Positions 52,157 through 61,566 of a stretch of 64,000 bases of DNA are shown here, one piece after another. The DNA is from Lachnospiraceae bacterium NK4A144 (GTDB lineage: Bacteria > Bacillota > Clostridia > Lachnospirales > Lachnospiraceae): NCBI GenBank assembly GCA_000424365.1, contig AUJT01000001.1, positions 124,001 to 188,000 of the forward strand, written 5' to 3'. The translations under genes and the position numbers were made by a program. Numbering within the stretch: the stretch's first letter is position 1; the number at the start of each line of letters is the position of its first letter. The notes under the pieces were generated by a model. The model did no database searches and was not told the DNA's origin. It saw nothing but the letters and a program-made list of their open reading frames with translations.

Positions 52157-53741
52157 AAAAAAGAAGCAAAACGGTAGTCTTTCATTTCTGATACTCAGGA
52201 CATATTCGATATTTTTTGCATTGGTCTTATTAATGGCGATAATACTGGTGATGTTTTACAGGTATCTTACCTACAATGTCCTGTGGGATAATCCAATAAA
52301 CATCACGAAACACACGGAGATACTTAGAAATGAGCAGTATGAAAAACTGCCGGTAAAGAGAGAACTTGGAAACGGCGGATATATCGAAGTTCTGGATGAA
52401 AATGCTCATATAGTTTATTCGGGAAAAAGCGGACCTGTTTCAGCATATTCAAAAAGTGTTCTTGAATTCATACCGGATATCGATTCCGGGACGTTTTATA
52501 TGGTCAATAACTTAAAAAATAGTGACGAATCGAGTTATACGGTTATTGAAAGAGCAAATTCTGATACTGACGAGTTTTATCTGGATGAAGTAATGATCGT
52601 TAATGCCGATGGAGAAGTGTTGTATACGACTAATCCTAAAAGCAGGGAGGTTGTGACAGATCAGGAGATCGGTTACATCTCCGGTCAGGCGGGAGACCGT
52701 ACCTATATACAAAAATTTGGATTTAGAACAAAGGAAGGACAGATGCGGTATCTGCTGATACATACTGTCGATCACACGATCGAGTACTCAAGGCGTCAGG
52801 ACAGGACAGCATTGCTCTTTGTGTTGATGTTCCTTGCGGGTCTCCTGATACTTATCCTCTTTGCAGTGGCGCGTATCAGCCATACCGTACTGCGTCCGCT
52901 AAATCTCCTGAAAAATGCAATGGAGAATCTGTCACAGGAGAGGGAAAAATACGGAGGCATCGAAAAGATCACATATAACGGGCCGAGAGAGCTCACGGCT
53001 ATCTGCGATTCCTTTAATGACATGGCAGATGATCTTAGGGAAAGCGAAGAGAGACGTGAGAAGCTCGAAAAAGATCGTCAAAAGATGCTTGCGGATATTT
53101 CCCATGATATAAAGACACCGGTTACGGTCATCGACGGCTATGCACAGGCCCTCGAGTCCGGACTGGTGCCGGAAAAAGATGTAACTAAATATCTCAGGGA
53201 GATAAAGAAGAAGTCTGAGATTCTTTCGGAACTCGTAAATTCTTTCTATGAGTACAGCAGGCTTGATCATCCCGGATTTAAGCTCGAAAAAAAACAGGCC
53301 GATCTCGCAGAGTACTTTAGAGCGTATCTTGCAGAAAAGTATGAAGAACTTGAACTAAACGGTTTTGATGTAGATATAGATATCCCGGAGGAGATCATAA
53401 AAGCGGAGTTTGATGCGTTTCAGTTAAAACGTGTTTTTGAGAATATCATAAATAACGCGATGAAGCATAATAGCAGCGGATGCACGATCTTTGGAACCAT
53501 GGAGGTGAAAGATAAGAATTTCGTGATCCGTCTCGGAGACAATGGCAGCGGCATACCTGAGGCACTAAGAGATAAGATATTTGATCCTTTTGTGGTAGGA
53601 GAAGAAGCCAGAGTAAGCGGACGCGGCACAGGGCTCGGTCTTTCCATTGCACAAAAAATTGTAGAAGCCCACGGATGGAAAATAAGGCTACTGACGGAAG
53701 TGGATGGAACAATGTTTGCTATTTATGGCAAAATCTCATAA
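52131..53741 (+). CDS. Sensor histidine kinase partner of the exporter operon
   Basis: A 536-residue membrane kinase. TM1 is about 26-46, an outside PAS-like domain follows, then TM2 about 224-245 and HAMP. The HisKA histidine is in LADISHDIKTPVTVIDGY. The HATPase domain has N-box VFENIINNAMKHN, G1 GDNGSGIP and G2 GRGTGLGLSIAQKIV. All catalytic boxes are intact. The start is TTG 52131 or TTG 52143, both within the end of the regulator gene; AAGGGGG at 52123 is 1 or 13 nt away, so the choice is uncertain. Confidence 0.93.
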   Translation: MAIKLQKCEKKKQNGSLSFLILRTYSIFFALVLLMAIILVMFYRYLTYNVLWDNPINITKHTEILRNEQYEKLPVKRELGNGGYIEVLDENAHIVYSGKSGPVSAYSKSVLEFIPDIDSGTFYMVNNLKNSDESSYTVIERANSDTDEFYLDEVMIVNADGEVLYTTNPKSREVVTDQEIGYISGQAGDRTYIQKFGFRTKEGQMRYLLIHTVDHTIEYSRRQDRTALLFVLMFLAGLLILILFAVARISHTVLRPLNLLKNAMENLSQEREKYGGIEKITYNGPRELTAICDSFNDMADDLRESEERREKLEKDRQKMLADISHDIKTPVTVIDGYAQALESGLVPEKDVTKYLREIKKKSEILSELVNSFYEYSRLDHPGFKLEKKQADLAEYFRAYLAEKYEELELNGFDVDIDIPEEIIKAEFDAFQLKRVFENIINNAMKHNSSGCTIFGTMEVKDKNFVIRLGDNGSGIPEALRDKIFDPFVVGEEARVSGRGTGLGLSIAQKIVEAHGWKIRLLTEVDGTMFAIYGKIS

Positions 53742-53966
53742 TTGTCAGAAAAATACTCCTTTTGTTTTATATGTTATACACAAATGTGCGTGCGGCGTAT
53801 GTTATACTGATTGTGAATGATGATCAGCCGTCCGATATATATGATAGAATTGCGTGATGCTGCGAACACTTAGTGAGAGTGTATGCAGAGCTGCTTCGTA
53901 TGAAGCGAAGCAATTCGTGTCATCAGTAAGGTGTGAAGGCAAAAATTAAACAGGAGGAAACCCAGA

Positions 53967-54611
53967 ATGCTGGAATACAAGAAGATTTATTCAAAGAGGT
54001 ACCCGGACATTCCGCTGAAAGTGGTCGAAGGACACTTCGTAACTCCAAATTCCCATATCAACAGGTACATTGATATGGCAACCATGAAAACACGTCAGAG
54101 CGAAGCACGGGAAGTAGCACAGGCTCTGGCACAGGCATACGCATCTACGACAGTAGTAGATACTATAATCTGCATGGACGGAACAGAAGTAATAGGTGCG
54201 TTTCTCGCGGATGAACTCACCAAATCCGGCGTAATCTCAATGAACCAGCATAAGACTATGTACATCGTAACTCCGGAATACGACCAGTTGGGTCAGATGA
54301 TCTTCCGTGACAATATGATGATGATGGTAAAAAACAAAAAGGTTCTGATCCTTCTGGCATCTCTGACGACAGGTAAAACTGTATCCAGAGCGGTAGAAGG
54401 ACTCAAATACTATGGTGCGGAAGTGACAGGAGTATCTGCGATCTTCTCCGCAGGAACAAAGGTGGCAGGACTTCCGATACACAGTCTTTTTACAACATCA
54501 GACATTCCGGAATATGTATCCTATAACCATGACAGCTGCAAACTTTGTCAGGCAGGGATAAAAGTAGATGCGATCTGCAACGGCTTTGGTTATTCGGAGA
54601 TTCAGAAGTAA
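53967..54611 (+). CDS. Orotate phosphoribosyltransferase-like protein
   Basis: A 214-residue type I phosphoribosyltransferase-like protein. The PRPP loop region reads VLILLASLTTGKTVSRAVEGLKYYG, where the usual acidic DD pair before TTG(K/G)T is replaced by AS. Further blocks are VDTIICMDGTEVIGAFLADEL and a C-terminal cysteine pair CKLCQ. It is annotated-like as orotate PRTase in related genera, but loss of the acidic pair makes a different substrate or low activity possible. Start ATG 53967 behind AGGAGGAAA. The 225-nt gap upstream holds a small GCTTC/GAAGC hairpin and a repeat element. Confidence 0.72.
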   Translation: MLEYKKIYSKRYPDIPLKVVEGHFVTPNSHINRYIDMATMKTRQSEAREVAQALAQAYASTTVVDTIICMDGTEVIGAFLADELTKSGVISMNQHKTMYIVTPEYDQLGQMIFRDNMMMMVKNKKVLILLASLTTGKTVSRAVEGLKYYGAEVTGVSAIFSAGTKVAGLPIHSLFTTSDIPEYVSYNHDSCKLCQAGIKVDAICNGFGYSEIQK

Positions 54612-54635
54612 TAGTATTTATGAGGAGGTTAATAC

Positions 54636-54887
54636 ATGAGGGTACTTTTTAGAAGCGGAGTAGTTAAGGAAGTTATTTCAGCAGAAGTAAAGCCGATGGA
54701 TCTCGGTAATGGAACTATAGCCGGTACACAGATCGATTTCATCCTGGCAAACGGAGATAAGAACACCTATGTTTACAGCGAAAGAGTGGGTATAGAAGTA
54801 GCCGGGATGCTTGCCGTTGAATTCGTAAAAAATCTCTACCAGAACGGCTTCGCAGATTTCTCGGACGAAGACGCGGAGCTGATGTGA
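54636..54887 (+). CDS. Small unknown protein
   Basis: An 83-residue soluble protein behind a good GAGGAGG site, 24 nt after the phosphoribosyltransferase-like gene and probably co-transcribed with it. It has a beta-rich first half (VLFRSGVVKEVISAEVK, AGTQIDFILANGD) and a helical acidic tail. No family is recognised. Confidence 0.7.
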   Translation: MRVLFRSGVVKEVISAEVKPMDLGNGTIAGTQIDFILANGDKNTYVYSERVGIEVAGMLAVEFVKNLYQNGFADFSDEDAELM

Positions 54888-54888
54888 T

Positions 54889-55086
54889 GATGACAGGGTC
54901 AAAAGCTAAAAATCCGATTGTGCTTGCACAAAGAGGATTTTTAGTTTGGGACCCGTAAAACACGAGCATGTAGCGTGTTAACGCGGAATGCGAGTGTTTT
55001 AGAAGCGCGAGAGCTGCAAAGCAGCGAAGCGATTCGTGTCATCATCAAAAATAGTAAGATGACAGGGGCAAAAGCAAAAAATCCGC
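54889..55086. repeat. Cluster of palindromic and direct repeats (REP/MITE-like)
   Basis: This 340-bp gap holds no gene. A long hairpin lies at 54896-54954 (GGGTC..CTAAAAATCC against GGATTTTTAG..GACCC, with an inner TTGTGC/GCACAA stem). A second imperfect palindrome is at 54957-55000 (AAAACAC/GTGTTTT). The sequence GATGACAGGG-CAAAAGC-AAAAATCCG occurs at 54889 and again at 55058. A 21-nt element GCGAAGCGATTCGTGTCATCA at 55024-55044 has a one-mismatch copy at 53905-53925 and a partial copy at 60635-60649. Confidence 0.7.
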
Positions 55087-55129
55087 GATCCATGTCATCA
55101 TCAAAGAACAATGTATAATACTGTAGAAT

Positions 55130-55167
55130 GCAGCAGAAAAGAAACAATTTTCTGCTGCATTTTTTTA
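55130..55167 (+). terminator. Terminator before the PAS-GAF gene
   Basis: GCAGCAGAAAA (55130-55140) pairs perfectly with TTTTCTGCTGC (55148-55158), followed by ATTTTTTTT. Confidence 0.92.
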
Positions 55168-55227
55168 CCCCAAAAGGGTGTCTATACTTAATGAATTGCC
55201 GATAAATACTACAAATGGGGGGTAAGT

Positions 55228-56205
55228 ATGAGTGCGTTTGAATTTACAAAGCCCGATTACGGCAGAGAATACATACTGAATGGTCTATCATCAATGCCGG
55301 GAGGATTCTTCATATACAGGGCAGACTGGAAAAAAGAAGAACTCCTGTATGCAAATCAGTCGCTGCTTGATATGTTTGAGTGCAGTGACACTAAAGAATT
55401 TATGGAGGTTACAGGAGGAACCTTTCGGGGAATAGTTCATCCTGATGATTATGATCGCATCGAATCGGAGATAAGATATCAGATCAGTTCATCAGATGAT
55501 CATTTTGACAAGGTACACTACCGGATCCTCACGAAAAACGGACGGGTAGTTGAAATAGAGGATTACGGAAGATACATAGAAGATCCGTGGGAAGGCCCGC
55601 TTTTTTATGTATTTGTATCTGTAGCACAAAACAAAAAAACAAAAGAAAGCGCGGATAATACTGAATTAAAAGAGTTTGCAGCAGATAATGAACATACAAA
55701 TGACGCGCTCGATAGAGCCATACGGATAGCCAGTATCTTGAATAGAGAAAGAAACTATGATCTGGCAATGAATAATGTGTTAAAAGAATTAAAATCGTAT
55801 ATTCACGGTGATTTCATCTATGTTTTGACGGTAGATCCGGAAACGAATAAATTTAGGCCAGCCTTTGAAATTGGATCATCAAAGATCAGAAACAAGGTCA
55901 GGGTCGAAAAAGATGATGACCTGAATATGGTGTATCGGGGCAACCAACACTTTAGAAGAGAAAATGACTATATTTTTGAAAATGTTGATGAAGTAAAGGA
56001 TCAAAGCCATTACCTGTATAATTTTCTTCAAAGGGTAGGAGCGAGAAATATCCTGCAGGTACCGATATACAATGTGGATCAAACAATAGGATTCTTAGGC
56101 GTATTTAATATTGACAAGAGAGAGGTGCAGATGTGCCGGAGACTTCTTATAGATGTTTCGTACAGTATCGCGTTTAGGATGATAATGGAAAAAATGAAAG
56201 AATAA
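55228..56205 (+). CDS. PAS-GAF protein without an output domain
   Basis: A 325-residue cytosolic protein. A PAS_3-like domain (about 20-135) has ELLYANQSLLDMFECSD and a YRILTKNGRVVEIEDYGRYI segment. A GAF-like domain (about 175-325) contains YDLAMNNVLKELKSYIHGDF and NILQVPIYNVDQTIGFLGVFN. Similar proteins in these genera usually continue into GGDEF or kinase domains, but this one stops after GAF. It may act through a partner, possibly the adjacent chemoreceptor. Start behind GGGGGG. Confidence 0.82.
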   Translation: MSAFEFTKPDYGREYILNGLSSMPGGFFIYRADWKKEELLYANQSLLDMFECSDTKEFMEVTGGTFRGIVHPDDYDRIESEIRYQISSSDDHFDKVHYRILTKNGRVVEIEDYGRYIEDPWEGPLFYVFVSVAQNKKTKESADNTELKEFAADNEHTNDALDRAIRIASILNRERNYDLAMNNVLKELKSYIHGDFIYVLTVDPETNKFRPAFEIGSSKIRNKVRVEKDDDLNMVYRGNQHFRRENDYIFENVDEVKDQSHYLYNFLQRVGARNILQVPIYNVDQTIGFLGVFNIDKREVQMCRRLLIDVSYSIAFRMIMEKMKE

Positions 56206-56350
56206 AAAATTTGAACATAACAGTACAAAAAAACGTGGAGAGGGCGATGGTTTAATCGTATATCTTCACAGAAATCAGACAACATCATATTAACTGGGGT
56301 ACGACAGTTAGAAACTGATATATTTGCAAAGAACAAGGGGTAACTTGCTT

Positions 56351-58156
56351 ATGAAGCGAAAAGGATTTAAATCAATAAGTATGATGCTTATATGTGTGAT
56401 CTTATTGATCGTGCTGATTACCGGAGTTGGCGTTAGTGGATTTGCGATCTTTAGTACGGTAAAAAATAATGAATCAAGCGCAAAGCTTTACAGAAATCAG
56501 CTTGAGGAAGACGTACTTAGGGAGCTGAAAAATGAGACACAGCTGGCGGTATCTATAATAGATAAATATCATCAGCTGCAGGAAAGCGGTGTAATGACAG
56601 AAGAGGAAGCCATGAAAGCCGCGGCTGACGCTGTCAGGGATATGAAATATGATGACGGCAATGGCTACTTCTGGATAGATACCGAAGATGGTGTAAATGT
56701 AGTCCTTCTGGGACGTGATACAGAGGGAAAGTCCAGATGGGATGCAGTTGATAATTATGGAAATCATTATATTCAGGATATGATCAAGAATGGTCTGCAG
56801 GATGGCGGCGGATATACTTATCTGCAGTTCGCAAAACCCGGCGAGACTGTTGAATTACCGAAAGTAAATTATACTGTTTCCTACAAACCTTATAAATGGG
56901 TTCTAGGAACCGGTGTATGGATCGACCAGATCGATGAGATGGAAGCTGATTATAGAAAATCGGCGAGAAGATCTATCACGTTCAGTATCTTAAATGAGAT
57001 CGTAGCGGTTATTTTGTTATTTATAATCATGACGTTTGTTGCGATCAATATCAGTAAGAGAATTGCTAAGCCTATCATCAATGTAACAGAGAAGATGCGT
57101 AAGATCGCAGGTGGTGACCTTAGCGAATTTGAAGACGCTGAATTCTTTGAAAATACTCTCATGACCAGAAATGATGAGATCGGTACATTGTCCTGCGGTA
57201 TGAGAGAACTTCATGATAGCTTGCGCGAACTCATGAGGACTATTACAGATACGACATCATATGTAGCAGCTGCAGCACAAGAGCTTAATGCAAATGCATC
57301 ACAGTGTGCAGAGGCATCTGAGCTCGTTGCTGAATCAATTACAAATGTTGCAGCTTCCTGCACGGATCAGAATGGAGCAGTAGAAAATGCAGACGGATCC
57401 ACAGTTGTATTTGTCGAAAAGATGGATATCTTCTCACATAAGATCAACGATACTGCTGAAAAGGTTGATAACGCAAATACTGCAGCACTTAACGGTAAGC
57501 AGGAGATCGGTACTGCAGTTCACCAGATGCAGAAGATCGAAGAGGCTGTAAGCGGAACATCACGAGAAGTTGAAAGCCTTGGTGCAAAGGTTAATCAGAT
57601 CGGCTCTATCGTAGATACGATCTCCGAGATCGCAAGTCAGACAAATCTGCTTTCACTTAATGCTTCTATCGAGGCAGCTAGAGCAGGAGCAGCAGGACGA
57701 GGATTCGCGGTTGTTGCTGATGAGATTTCCAAGCTTGCAAGTCAGTCAAATGACTCTGCTAAGGAAATCGGCGATCTGATCGCTGATATCCAGAAACAGT
57801 CAGCAGATGCGGTTGAATCTATGAAGACCGGACTTGAAAACGTTAAGAGCGGTACAGGCGTTGTTGAAAAATCCGGAGAACTATTTGGTGAGATCGCAGG
57901 AATGGTTCAGATCATTGCAGATGCATCATCGGAGATGGGTGGTATTCTTGGTGAGTTGAATAATGAGACTGATACGATCAAGAGTGCATTTGCATCTATC
58001 AGAACTCAGAGTGAATCAATTTCTGAGGAAACCCAGAATGTATCGGCTGCATCGGAAGAACAGTCGGCATCCATGTCTGAGATCGCCACAGCAAGTAATA
58101 AGCTCGCTCAGACAGCAGAACACCTGCAGGAAGAGGTTACAAAGTTCACCCTTTGA
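56351..58156 (+). CDS. Methyl-accepting chemotaxis protein, single Cache
   Basis: A 601-residue receptor. TM1 is about 10-32, an sCache_2 domain ([32 protein letters not shown]) about 60-195, TM2 about 210-232 and HAMP. The signalling hairpin is complete, with the tip [22 protein letters not shown] and [13 protein letters not shown]. It should bind CheA/CheW. The Cache domain resembles the one at 9692. ATG 56351 has AGGGG upstream and is preferred over TTG 56324. Confidence 0.95.
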   Translation: MKRKGFKSISMMLICVILLIVLITGVGVSGFAIFSTVKNNESSAKLYRNQLEEDVLRELKNETQLAVSIIDKYHQLQESGVMTEEEAMKAAADAVRDMKYDDGNGYFWIDTEDGVNVVLLGRDTEGKSRWDAVDNYGNHYIQDMIKNGLQDGGGYTYLQFAKPGETVELPKVNYTVSYKPYKWVLGTGVWIDQIDEMEADYRKSARRSITFSILNEIVAVILLFIIMTFVAINISKRIAKPIINVTEKMRKIAGGDLSEFEDAEFFENTLMTRNDEIGTLSCGMRELHDSLRELMRTITDTTSYVAAAAQELNANASQCAEASELVAESITNVAASCTDQNGAVENADGSTVVFVEKMDIFSHKINDTAEKVDNANTAALNGKQEIGTAVHQMQKIEEAVSGTSREVESLGAKVNQIGSIVDTISEIASQTNLLSLNASIEAARAGAAGRGFAVVADEISKLASQSNDSAKEIGDLIADIQKQSADAVESMKTGLENVKSGTGVVEKSGELFGEIAGMVQIIADASSEMGGILGELNNETDTIKSAFASIRTQSESISEETQNVSAASEEQSASMSEIATASNKLAQTAEHLQEEVTKFTL

Positions 58157-58194
58157 TCGCAGCAGCACTTCTGTATCAACTTTATAAGTGCTTT

Positions 58195-58236
58195 AAAAAC
58201 ACCGGAGACCGGAATATCGGTCTCCGGTGTTTTTTT
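58195..58236 (+). terminator. Terminator after the chemoreceptor gene
   Basis: AAAAACACCGGAGACCG pairs with CGGTCTCCGGTGTTTTT around GAATAT, with a T7 run. A very strong hairpin. Confidence 0.95.
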
Positions 58237-58304
58237 GACCTCCGATTTGCATACTAGTATAATTGTGATGACTGCGTTAAAAGCAACAATCGATGGAGGA
58301 AAAA

Positions 58305-58901
58305 ATGAAAAAGGTAATTATTGCGGGACTTTTAGTATTTATCTTGATAGTTGCGGTAGTTGTATCTTTTGTTTTTTATAGAAGCCGCGGTTCGGTGAGA
58401 CTGATCCCGGAAAAAGACTATACGGTAAATGATTCAGTCACAGCCTATTATCAGCGGGATCCGGAATGGAAAGAGGATAAACTCGGTAATTCTTCATATA
58501 CTATAGGTTCATCCGGCTGCCTGTTATCGTGCATTACATCTGCGATATCTGAGACAGAATCAAAAACTACTCCGGGGGAATTAAATAAGCTCTTTAGTGA
58601 AAAAGGTGTTTATGATGCTAACGGAAATCTTCAATGGGGGATCCTTGATGAGATAGATGGATTTCACAGTGAAGTGTACAGCGAAGTATCCGGAGAAATT
58701 GTAGATAAATGTCTGGAAAATGGTCGTTATCCTATCGTAAAGGTACGGACATTTCAGGGTGTCGGCGCAAATCATTATGTGCTGATAGTTGGTGCGGAAA
58801 ACGGAGAATACGTATGCATGGATCCGTTAAAAGGTTACTTCACCACACTCGAAGAATACGGCAGAAAGATATATGCAGTGAGATGCGTGTGGTATGAATG
58901 A
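58305..58901 (+). CDS. Membrane-anchored C39-like cysteine peptidase
   Basis: A 198-residue protein. One TM near the N terminus (about 6-26) is followed by an outside papain-like domain. The cysteine is in GSSGCLLSCITSAIS, the histidine in GANHYVLIVGA and a supporting Asp in YVCMDPLKG. This is the C39_2 pattern. ATG 58305 has GGAGG upstream and is preferred over ATG 58293. The stop overlaps the next start (ATGA). The target is unknown. Confidence 0.8.
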   Translation: MKKVIIAGLLVFILIVAVVVSFVFYRSRGSVRLIPEKDYTVNDSVTAYYQRDPEWKEDKLGNSSYTIGSSGCLLSCITSAISETESKTTPGELNKLFSEKGVYDANGNLQWGILDEIDGFHSEVYSEVSGEIVDKCLENGRYPIVKVRTFQGVGANHYVLIVGAENGEYVCMDPLKGYFTTLEEYGRKIYAVRCVWYE

Positions 58902-60361
58902 ACAGGAAAGAACAAGAGTGGGAAGATAGAGACGTGAGTAGTTATATTAAAGAAATATATGCGAGATACACGGAAAATCCGGATAAAACAGCACTTATCA
59001 CAGTTGAGAAAGAATTAACATATCGTGAGCTTGTTTCCGGAGCGGTATCATTTTCGGAAAAACTAAAAAAGTTAAAGATTAAAAAGAAAAGCCGTATATT
59101 GCTTGAAACATCGGACATAGCTGGATATTTTACGGCATTTTTAGGCAGTATGCTCTTTGGCGCTGTGGTCGTACCTGTCGAAGCAGGAATGTCTATTTAC
59201 AGGCTGAATGAAATAATAAATACGACAAAGCCTGCCCTTATTTTTTTACATAACAATGGAGAAAAATACAGCGACTACTTAACAGGAACGACTGACGCAG
59301 AATTAAACAGCAGATCGTTTCCTGATGAAAAAAACGATGCAGCAATTATTTCTACTACGGGAACTACAGGTAGACCGTCGCTTATATTACATACCAATGC
59401 AAGTCTGCTTGCAGCTGCGGAAAATCTCGTTGCAGGAACAAATATAAACAGCGATACAGTTATGCTGACCAATATGCCGGTATATCTGTCCACAGGTTTT
59501 TTGCGAGTAATGGCTGTACTGATCTCCGGAGGAACAGTTATCTTTACAAATAAAGCTTATAACGGAGCCATGATCACGAAATGTGCTGATCTGTATAAAG
59601 TTAACCGTCTTTCCATGGTATCTACTTCATTATCGGCGCTTGTAGATGAGTACATGGATAAAAGGGATAGTTTTCCTGCGTCGATAAGACAGGCAGAATC
59701 GGTAGCTTCGGTTTTGCCCGGAAATATTTCGCTTGCTTTCCACAGATTGTTTCCGGAAGTGACACTTTATAACGTATACGGGACAACAGAGGCCGGATGT
59801 ATACTGATACATGATACTGCTGAAAACTATGAGGCAGACTGTATAGGAAAACCTGCCATAAATGCGGAAGTCATGTTGCTGGATGAAAACGGAAAAAAGA
59901 TCACTGAACCCGGAAGCTATGGACATGTGGCTGTTAGCGGATCCATGAATATGAAATCCTATTATAAAAAGAAATCCCTGACTGAGAAGGTGATGAAAGG
60001 TGATCTGATCATAATAAATGACATAGCATACTTTGATCAAAATGGCTACTATCATTTCGTGAGCCGGGTTGGAGACATAATAAATGTAGCCGGGCAGAAG
60101 ATCACACCTCTTGAGGTTGAGGAAGCTGCATTGAAATATGCAGGGATAGATGACTGCGCCTGCACAAAGGCTAAGGATGCAAACGTAGGAGAAGTACCTG
60201 TTCTCTATGTAGTAAAGAATGAAAAGTATGAACTCAGTGAGCTGCAGAAGACACTTACCGAAAACCTGGAAACCTACAGAGTGCCCAGGGAAATATACGA
60301 GATCGGAAAGATCCCTAGAACAGCAACCGGAAAAGTCATGAGACATATACTGGGAATATAA
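58898..60361 (+). CDS. AMP-dependent acyl-CoA synthetase/ligase family enzyme
   Basis: A 487-residue adenylate-forming enzyme. It has the ATP loop STTGTTGRPSLI, the YNVYGTTEAG motif, the hinge region and the C-terminal lysine in RTATGKVMRHIL. It is a compact form. It activates a carboxylic acid as an acyl-AMP and may load CoA or a carrier; the substrate cannot be read. No carrier-protein gene is adjacent. It overlaps the peptidase gene by 4 nt and is followed by an XRE regulator. Confidence 0.9.
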   Translation: MNRKEQEWEDRDVSSYIKEIYARYTENPDKTALITVEKELTYRELVSGAVSFSEKLKKLKIKKKSRILLETSDIAGYFTAFLGSMLFGAVVVPVEAGMSIYRLNEIINTTKPALIFLHNNGEKYSDYLTGTTDAELNSRSFPDEKNDAAIISTTGTTGRPSLILHTNASLLAAAENLVAGTNINSDTVMLTNMPVYLSTGFLRVMAVLISGGTVIFTNKAYNGAMITKCADLYKVNRLSMVSTSLSALVDEYMDKRDSFPASIRQAESVASVLPGNISLAFHRLFPEVTLYNVYGTTEAGCILIHDTAENYEADCIGKPAINAEVMLLDENGKKITEPGSYGHVAVSGSMNMKSYYKKKSLTEKVMKGDLIIINDIAYFDQNGYYHFVSRVGDIINVAGQKITPLEVEEAALKYAGIDDCACTKAKDANVGEVPVLYVVKNEKYELSELQKTLTENLETYRVPREIYEIGKIPRTATGKVMRHILGI

Positions 60362-60398
60362 GATGAAACCAAGATCAGCTCCTTTAGGAGATAAAAAT

Positions 60399-60608
60399 AT
60401 GATCGGAGCGAGAGTAACTAAGCTCCGAAAGTTAAATTACATGAGTCAGAAAGATCTGGCGATGAATATGCAGCTGATGGGTGTTGATATGAATCTGTCA
60501 TCACTCTCAAAACTCGAAGGTCAGACAAGGATAGCAACAGACCGTGAAGTCTATGCCATCGCCAGAATACTGAATGTACCCATAGATGAGCTATTCAAAA
60601 AGATATAA
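60399..60608 (+). CDS. XRE-family DNA-binding regulator
   Basis: A 69-residue helix-turn-helix protein (GARVTKLRKLNYMSQKDLAMN ... SSLSKLEGQTRIATDREVYAIA). ATG 60399 has AGGAG at 8-nt spacing, better than ATG 60363, which has no clear site. It may control the upstream operon or the divergently placed dyads ahead of the next transporter. Confidence 0.85.
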   Translation: MIGARVTKLRKLNYMSQKDLAMNMQLMGVDMNLSSLSKLEGQTRIATDREVYAIARILNVPIDELFKKI

Positions 60609-60658
60609 GATTGCATGAGCGAGCGAACAGTAACCAATTTGTGTCATCATAAGCAGTT

Positions 60659-60779
60659 TTAATTCAGTTACGGAATTAAGACTGCACAAAATGCATCAAT
60701 TTCACATTTTAATTCCGTAGTGGAATTAAGAAAGCAATTCACGATGTTAATCTATCAAAGGAAACGCGGTAACTATAAT
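60659..60779 (+). promoter_or_regulatory. Operator-like dyads and -10 box upstream of the sulfonate-type transporter
   Basis: Two near-identical 21-bp dyads of TTAATTC-N5-(C)GGAATTAA lie at 60659-60679 and 60709-60729, centres 50 bp apart. A TATAAT (60774-60779) stands 29 nt before the permease start, with no good -35. A further half-site GAATTCCGTA follows at 60781. The layout fits an activator-dependent promoter. GGAATTA resembles half-sites reported for cysteine/sulfur regulators of the CymR type, but this is unconfirmed. Confidence 0.6.
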
Positions 60780-60807
60780 TGAATTCCGTATTTTATTTGA
60801 GGTAGAG

Positions 60808-61566
60808 ATGAGACATCTGACAAAGAAAACAGGCTATTTTGTTGAATATGTTGCGTTAGTTATAATGATACTTGCTGTATGGATGATGCTTGAAAAGCAG
60901 GGAACACTTAATCCTGTCATCCTTCCGGCACCGGATAAGGTGTTTGAGACTTTTGTCTCACTGCTTGCAAAGCAGACACTTATCCAGCATATGTCCGTAA
61001 GTCTTGCACGTGTCCTTAAGGGATACATCCTTGCATCTGTTGCAGGCATAATACTTGGGATCGTAATAGGTCTCTTTGAGCATGCAAGGAGATTTACAGA
61101 TCTTCTCATCCAGATCATAAAGCCCATCCCGCCGATCGCATGGATTCCTCTTGTGATCCTCTGGTTCGGTATCGGTGAGACAGGAAAGGTATTCCTGATC
61201 TTTCTTGGAGGCTTCTTCACAATCCTTATAAATGTATATGATGGTATCAGACAGGCAGATGTTAAGCTCCTTGAAGTATCAAAGGTTGCAGAAACACCGT
61301 TTTTTACCCATGTTTTTAAGGTTATAATCCCAGGAGCTGCTCCTAATATCTTTACAGGATTAAGAGTCGGTCTTTCATCCTGCTGGATGTGCGTGGTCGC
61401 AGCCGAACTCGTATCATCAAACACAGGTCTCGGATTTATGATCATGAATGCGAGACAGTTCGGTCAGACAGACACGGTTATAGTAGGAATGATCACTATC
61501 GGTGTGATCGGCAAGGTGATGGATTCGATCATCAGAGCAGTTGAGAAAAAGGTGATTTACTGGTAA
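60808..61566 (+). CDS. Sulfonate/taurine/nitrate-type ABC permease
   Basis: A 252-residue SsuC/TauC-like permease with about six TM helices and the EAA loop (KVAETPFFTHVFKVIIPGAAPNIFTGLRVG). Typical of transporters for alkanesulfonates, taurine, nitrate or thiamine precursors. It is the first gene of a three-gene unit with its own dyad-bearing promoter. Confidence 0.92.
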   Translation: MRHLTKKTGYFVEYVALVIMILAVWMMLEKQGTLNPVILPAPDKVFETFVSLLAKQTLIQHMSVSLARVLKGYILASVAGIILGIVIGLFEHARRFTDLLIQIIKPIPPIAWIPLVILWFGIGETGKVFLIFLGGFFTILINVYDGIRQADVKLLEVSKVAETPFFTHVFKVIIPGAAPNIFTGLRVGLSSCWMCVVAAELVSSNTGLGFMIMNARQFGQTDTVIVGMITIGVIGKVMDSIIRAVEKKVIYW

